Source: Bacillota bacterium
GTDB lineage: Bacteria; Bacillota; Clostridia; Lachnospirales; Lachnospiraceae
Length of the DNA: 64,000 nucleotides
Direction: 5' to 3'
Assembly (NCBI GenBank): GCA_023409535.1
Contig: JAEYGZ010000036.1
Location: 248,001-312,000, forward strand
Position numbers and translations under genes: made by a program. Positions within the stretch are counted from its first letter, which is position 1, and every line of letters begins with the position of its first letter. The notes beneath the pieces were generated by a model. The model was not told where the DNA came from, did no database searches, and saw only the letters and a program-made list of their open reading frames with translations. Below, piece by piece: positions 60,311 to 64,000 of this stretch.

Positions 60311-61693
60311 ATGAAAAAGTTACTGGCAATGTTACTGTTAATGGTAATGGCGGTTAGTTTACTGGCAGGTTGCGGCAATGGTGGAAGTACATCGAAGGAA
60401 CCTACTGCTGAACCTACACAAGTACCTGCAAAAGAAGAACCAACAAGCGAAACAAAAGAAGAAGCACCGGGTACAGCAGATCGTGAATGGGAATACAAAG
60501 AGGCAACTCTTACCTTCCTTGTTGGTAATAGCGCATCCTTAGCAGGACTGGAAGCAGTTGCAGCATTAGCGAAAGAAAAATTAGGTATTACTTTGGAAAT
60601 TGAAAATATTGTTGGAGGTGCGGACGGTGATAATCTTCTTAAGACACGCCTGGCTTCTGGAGATGTAACTGATATTGTTGTATATAATTCAGGTGCAAAA
60701 TTCATGGCCTTAAATCCTTCAGAGTATTTTATTGATATCTCCGGAGAAGAATTTGCCGGTAGATTGGATGATACCTATGCACAAACAGTAAGTGCTGATG
60801 GCGCTACCTATGGTGTTCCCCAAGCATCTTCGCAGGCTGGGGCAGTTCTTTACAGCAAACCTCTTTATGAAAAGTATAATCTGGAAATTCCTAAGACCTG
60901 GGCTGATTTCATTAAGAACTGTCAGGTGCTTAAGGATGCCGGTGAGACAGCGCTGATCGGAACCTTTGCAGACAGCTGGACAACACAATTATTATACCTG
61001 GGCGACAATTTTAACGTATTGGCAAAAGAACCTGCTTTTCCGGTGGATTTCGAAGCAGGAATTGCAAAATACGCCACTTCTGAAGCAGGTCTGGCAAGTT
61101 TTGCAAAATTAGCAGAGACCAAGGATTATTATAACGCAGATTATATGGCAGCGACCTATGATGATGGCTGTGACATGCTTGCGAATGCAGAAGGCGGACA
61201 TTGGATTATGTTAACACAGGCCTTATCGAATATTTATGAATTATATGGAGATAAGGTTGATGATATCGGTGTATTCCCAATTCCCAGTGATGATGCCAGC
61301 GTTAATGGTTTGACTGTTTGGATGCCGTTATCCTTATATGGTTATAAGAATTCTGACAAAAAGGAAGATATCATGAGATTTATGGAGTTTTATGTATCGG
61401 ACGAAGGTCTTGATGCTTATACATCAGCAGTATTACCCGATGGGCCGTATTGCATCAAGGGCTATGAATTACCTGAGAAATCCTATCAGGCTGTTGCGAA
61501 GGACATGCAACCATATTTTGATGCAGGAAACACAAAGGTTGCACTTGAATTTATAACTGCAATTAAAGGAGCAAATTGTGAATCGATCTGCCAGGAAGTA
61601 GTAACAGGTCAGTCAACTGCAGAAGATGCAGCTAAGGCATACGATGCAGATTGCTTAAAACAGGCAGTACAGCTTGGATTTGATTGGAAATAA
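60311..61693 (+). CDS. UgpB/MalE-type solute-binding lipoprotein
   Basis: The product has 460 residues from ATG 60311 with GGGAGG upstream. The signal peptide ends in LAGC (Cys21), followed by a Thr/Glu/Pro-rich tether. The mature protein is a family-1 sugar-binding protein (LKTRLASGDVTDIVVYNSG, LYSKPLYEKYNLEIPKTWADF, SDEGLDAY). It differs from the two LipO-type proteins in this window and belongs with the UgpA/UgpE-type permeases downstream. A GC-rich hairpin follows. Confidence 0.93.
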   Translation: MKKLLAMLLLMVMAVSLLAGCGNGGSTSKEPTAEPTQVPAKEEPTSETKEEAPGTADREWEYKEATLTFLVGNSASLAGLEAVAALAKEKLGITLEIENIVGGADGDNLLKTRLASGDVTDIVVYNSGAKFMALNPSEYFIDISGEEFAGRLDDTYAQTVSADGATYGVPQASSQAGAVLYSKPLYEKYNLEIPKTWADFIKNCQVLKDAGETALIGTFADSWTTQLLYLGDNFNVLAKEPAFPVDFEAGIAKYATSEAGLASFAKLAETKDYYNADYMAATYDDGCDMLANAEGGHWIMLTQALSNIYELYGDKVDDIGVFPIPSDDASVNGLTVWMPLSLYGYKNSDKKEDIMRFMEFYVSDEGLDAYTSAVLPDGPYCIKGYELPEKSYQAVAKDMQPYFDAGNTKVALEFITAIKGANCESICQEVVTGQSTAEDAAKAYDADCLKQAVQLGFDWK

Positions 61694-61715
61694 GGGTTAA
61701 CGCTCAGCCATAAAC

Positions 61716-61741
61716 CGGCCGCTCTTTAAGTTGAGCGGCCG
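61716..61741 (+). other. GC-rich intercistronic hairpin between binding protein and permease
   Basis: CGGCCGCTC (61716-61724) pairs perfectly with GAGCGGCCG (61733-61741) around an 8-base loop. ATTATATATAA follows, so partial termination or 3' stabilisation of the binding-protein mRNA is likely. Confidence 0.7.
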
Positions 61742-61779
61742 ATTATATATAACTGTGTTATATTCGGAAAGGAAATCCC

Positions 61780-62634
61780 ATGAAAAAGAAAATCTATACC
61801 CTTTGGTATCTGGTACCGGCAATGTCTGTCTTTACTGTGTTATTTTTAGCACCAATGATAACATCTCTCTTTTTCAGCTTGACAGTATGGAATTTTAAGG
61901 ATTTTAAATTTGTTGGCATTGATAACTTTATCATGTTCTTCTCAGAGAAATCTTTAAATATCAGTATTAAAAATACATTTATATATGCAGTTATGACCTC
62001 TGGTTTAAAAGTTATCCTGGCATTATTTATTGCGGTGTTTCTGACCAGTGCAATTAAAACAAAAAATTTCTTGAGAGCGATTGTATTTTTTCCTAATATC
62101 GTGAGTACGATTGCGGTAGGCATCACCTTTAGTGCATTAATGCATCCCACCAAAGGTCTATTTAATAAAGTATTATTCACCCTCGGCTTTCCGGCAATCG
62201 ATTGGCTTGGTAATGCGAAAGGTGCATTATTCTCTGTAATCGCTGCGGATGTATGGAAAGGCTTAGGAATTGCCACTGTTATCTATATCGCGGGGATCCA
62301 ATCCATTGACAAGACATATTATGAGGCAGCATCAATAGATGGGGCATCCGGATGGGGGCAATTTAAAAATGTGACTATTCCGCTTTGCAGACCTGCGATG
62401 AATTCGGTTATTATTCTATCCTTTATTGGTGGTATGAGAAGCTTTGATTTGATTTGGACAATGACAGGCGGAGGACCGGGCTTTGCTACGGACGTTGTAG
62501 CATCAGTTGTATATAAACAATATGCAGCCGGCTTCTATGGGCTTTCAACAGCCGGTAATGTGATTATGTTTATTATGATAGGCGTGTTGGCATTTCCGCT
62601 GCAAAAATTTCTATTAAGCAAGGAGGTTAACTGA
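61780..62634 (+). CDS. UgpA/MalF-type ABC sugar permease
   Basis: The product has 284 residues with six membrane segments. The EAA motif is YYEAASIDGASGWGQFKNVTIPLCRP, and LIWTMTGGGPGFATDVVAS is typical of this group. It pairs with the next product, whose start overlaps its stop (TGATG). No ATPase gene is present. Confidence 0.94.
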   Translation: MKKKIYTLWYLVPAMSVFTVLFLAPMITSLFFSLTVWNFKDFKFVGIDNFIMFFSEKSLNISIKNTFIYAVMTSGLKVILALFIAVFLTSAIKTKNFLRAIVFFPNIVSTIAVGITFSALMHPTKGLFNKVLFTLGFPAIDWLGNAKGALFSVIAADVWKGLGIATVIYIAGIQSIDKTYYEAASIDGASGWGQFKNVTIPLCRPAMNSVIILSFIGGMRSFDLIWTMTGGGPGFATDVVASVVYKQYAAGFYGLSTAGNVIMFIMIGVLAFPLQKFLLSKEVN

Positions 62635-63467
62635 TGAGGAATAAGAAAAGAAATCTAACTGTATTGGGAGATATGATAGGAGTTATTGCAGCAGTTCTTA
62701 TTTTTATTGTTCCCTTTTATTTCATGTTTGTTAACTCCTTTAAAGAGCGCAGAGAATCGAATCTCTTAACAATTAATTGGCCTAAAGTCCTGCAATGGGA
62801 TAATTATAAAGAAGTATTAACTGCAAATAACGGGATCGTACTCACTGCTTTTAAGAATAGTATCCTATTGACCGCAGGAGCAGTAATTTTACTGATTGTT
62901 TTTTGCTCTATGGCTGGATATGTATTGCAACGACGCAGGGACAAGGCAACGGGTTTCATTAATTTGATGATTCTTTCAGGACTTATGATACCCCCTGCAA
63001 TCATGCCGACGATATGGATGATGCAAGGATTGCATATTTACAAGTCTTTAGCTGGCATGATTCTTGTAGAAGTTGCATTGCAGGTACCGTTTACCTGTAT
63101 GTTATACCGTGGCTTTATGAGTTCGGTACCGATTGAACTGGAAGAAGCAGGATATATTGACGGCTGTTCCAGAATTAAGCTATTTACACAGATTATCTTT
63201 CCGTTGTTAAAACCGGTAACTGCAACAGTAATTATTTTAAATGCTGTCAGTATTTTTAATGATTTCACACACCCATTATATTTCCTGCCGGGAAGGGATA
63301 ATGCAACGGTACAGTTAACTTTGTATAACTTCATGGGACAGTTTTCGAATTCTTATAATTTAGTGTTTGCAGATGTCATTATTATCACAATACCAATGTT
63401 AATCTTGTTTATCCTATTTAACCGAAAGATCGTAGATGGTATGGTTGCCGGTGCCGTCAAAGGCTAA
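62634..63467 (+). CDS. UgpE/MalG-type ABC sugar permease
   Basis: The product has 277 residues with six membrane segments and the motif LEEAGYIDGCSRIKLFTQIIFPLLKP; it ends FNRKIVDGMVAGAVKG as usual for MalG-like permeases. It completes the third importer of the window. A sensor kinase gene begins 92 bases downstream. Confidence 0.94.
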   Translation: MRNKKRNLTVLGDMIGVIAAVLIFIVPFYFMFVNSFKERRESNLLTINWPKVLQWDNYKEVLTANNGIVLTAFKNSILLTAGAVILLIVFCSMAGYVLQRRRDKATGFINLMILSGLMIPPAIMPTIWMMQGLHIYKSLAGMILVEVALQVPFTCMLYRGFMSSVPIELEEAGYIDGCSRIKLFTQIIFPLLKPVTATVIILNAVSIFNDFTHPLYFLPGRDNATVQLTLYNFMGQFSNSYNLVFADVIIITIPMLILFILFNRKIVDGMVAGAVKG

Positions 63468-63559
63468 TGGATTAACGTGGTTCACGCGTTCCCGGGCTTT
63501 CTGGGTGTCAGAGTTATAGATAGTGTGATATGATAATATCATAATGGAGGAAATAAAGT

Positions 63560-64000
63560 ATGCATTTTCGTACTAAAATAACCATCACCTATTCTGTTTT
63601 GATATTATTGCTGGCATTTATCCTGGGAATTGCGTATAACGATCATAATATAAAACTGTATGAGAAAAATGAATATGCGAATCTTGAAATGATGACAGAG
63701 AAAATATCTCAGCAGTTTGAAGAAAACGTCAAACCCATGGAATTTATAACGGAATATATATTGTCCGATATAGAAGTGTTGGATGCGCTTGTTACGTTGG
63801 CTTCAGCAGATCCGGCAAGTCAATTAAGTTCAACTTACATAAAGAAGGCAAAAGAAAAAATTCGATTAAAACTCAACTCCTATTATATAACGAAGAATTT
63901 TTATCGTGTATTAGTATATAATTCCATGGGCAATGTTGTTGCTAACGACGATTATTCGGACAAACTAACGGATAAAACAATAAAACCGGAAGATCTTAAG
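63560..64000 (+). CDS. Sensor protein, probably YesM-type histidine kinase (N-terminal part)
   Basis: An open frame from ATG 63560 (GGAGG at 63546-63550) continues past the window end, giving 147 residues. A membrane helix lies at about residues 7-27 (ITYSVLILLLAFILGIAY-like), followed by a long extracellular helical region (KISQQFEENVKPMEFITEYI). This is the usual front end of YesM-like kinases next to sugar ABC operons. The kinase domain itself is outside the window, so a chemoreceptor or other sensor cannot be excluded. Confidence 0.7.
   Translation, partial: MHFRTKITITYSVLILLLAFILGIAYNDHNIKLYEKNEYANLEMMTEKISQQFEENVKPMEFITEYILSDIEVLDALVTLASADPASQLSSTYIKKAKEKIRLKLNSYYITKNFYRVLVYNSMGNVVANDDYSDKLTDKTIKPEDLK

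Noticed and set aside
1..64000. CRISPR arrays, insertion sequences, prophage genes, tRNA or rRNA genes
   Set aside because: I saw no regularly spaced direct repeats, transposase or integrase motifs, or tRNA-like folds anywhere; the repeated elements found are regulatory-sized.

Overview
The window looks like a chromosome segment from a plant- or mucus-glycan-fermenting anaerobe of the Lachnospiraceae (Lachnoclostridium/Clostridium phytofermentans-like). This rests on AT-rich Firmicute-style genes with GGAGG ribosome sites, a glycyl-radical bacterial microcompartment (BMC), LipO/LplB/LplC transporters with YesM/YesN regulators, and many intracellular glycosidases. The assignment is inference from gene content; no rRNA or marker gene is present.

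Region 1 (1-12.9 kb): a B12-independent 1,2-propanediol BMC. It holds shell proteins (partial BMC, BMC-M, EutN, PduT, PduU types), PduL phosphotransacylase, a PduS-like RnfC-type flavoprotein, a DeoR regulator, a glycyl radical diol dehydratase with its activase, a GlcG/PduO-C-like protein and an AraC regulator. Rhamnulokinase and L-rhamnose isomerase follow, so L-rhamnose is the likely sugar that delivers lactaldehyde and propanediol. The aldolase, aldehyde dehydrogenase and alcohol dehydrogenase are not seen and may lie upstream of the window.

Region 2 (12.9-23.1 kb): a self-contained PTS island. It has a LicR/MtlR-type PRD activator, an RDD membrane protein, IIA, IIB and IIC of the lactose/cellobiose family, a GH1 6-phospho-beta-glucosidase, an old-yellow-enzyme reductase, a dedicated HPr and a dedicated Enzyme I. 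The HPr has Ala at position 46, where Ser46 is normally the regulatory phosphorylation site.

Region 3 (23.1-44.9 kb): two operons facing away from each other around a strong promoter/operator region. The minus operon (31133 to 23124) encodes a metallo-beta-lactamase-fold hydrolase, a TIM-barrel epimerase-like protein, a D-2-hydroxyacid dehydrogenase, a DUF1116 protein, FdrA, an ATGA-coupled 59-residue protein resembling a detached FdrA tail, an acetate-kinase-like protein with altered active-site residues, and a DUF2877 protein. FdrA/DUF1116/DUF2877 is the gene set of oxamate-carbamoyltransferase-type complexes; here the usual carbamate kinase is replaced by an AckA-family kinase. The plus operon encodes a GntR regulator, three tandem paralogous GHL6-like glycosidases, a LipO/LplB/LplC importer, a second MBL hydrolase and a chemoreceptor. 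This divergon is my best candidate for an undescribed catabolic system. It would import a glycan or glycoside, trim it inside the cell, open and oxidise an acid product, and finish with carbamoyl (or acyl) transfer and ATP formation.

Region 4 (45.2-64 kb): a carbohydrate island with an MFS exporter, an AraC regulator, GH39 and GH3 glycosidases, a divergent YesM/YesN two-component pair, YesL, a second LplB/LplC/LipO set paralogous to the first (its lipoprotein gene carries an apparent one-base deletion in the signal peptide), an aldo-keto reductase, and a third importer of the UgpB/A/E type. The start of another sensor kinase is cut by the window end. A 37-bp two-part element is repeated upstream of the aldo-keto reductase and of the third importer. 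No ABC ATPase is encoded, so all three importers probably share one encoded elsewhere.
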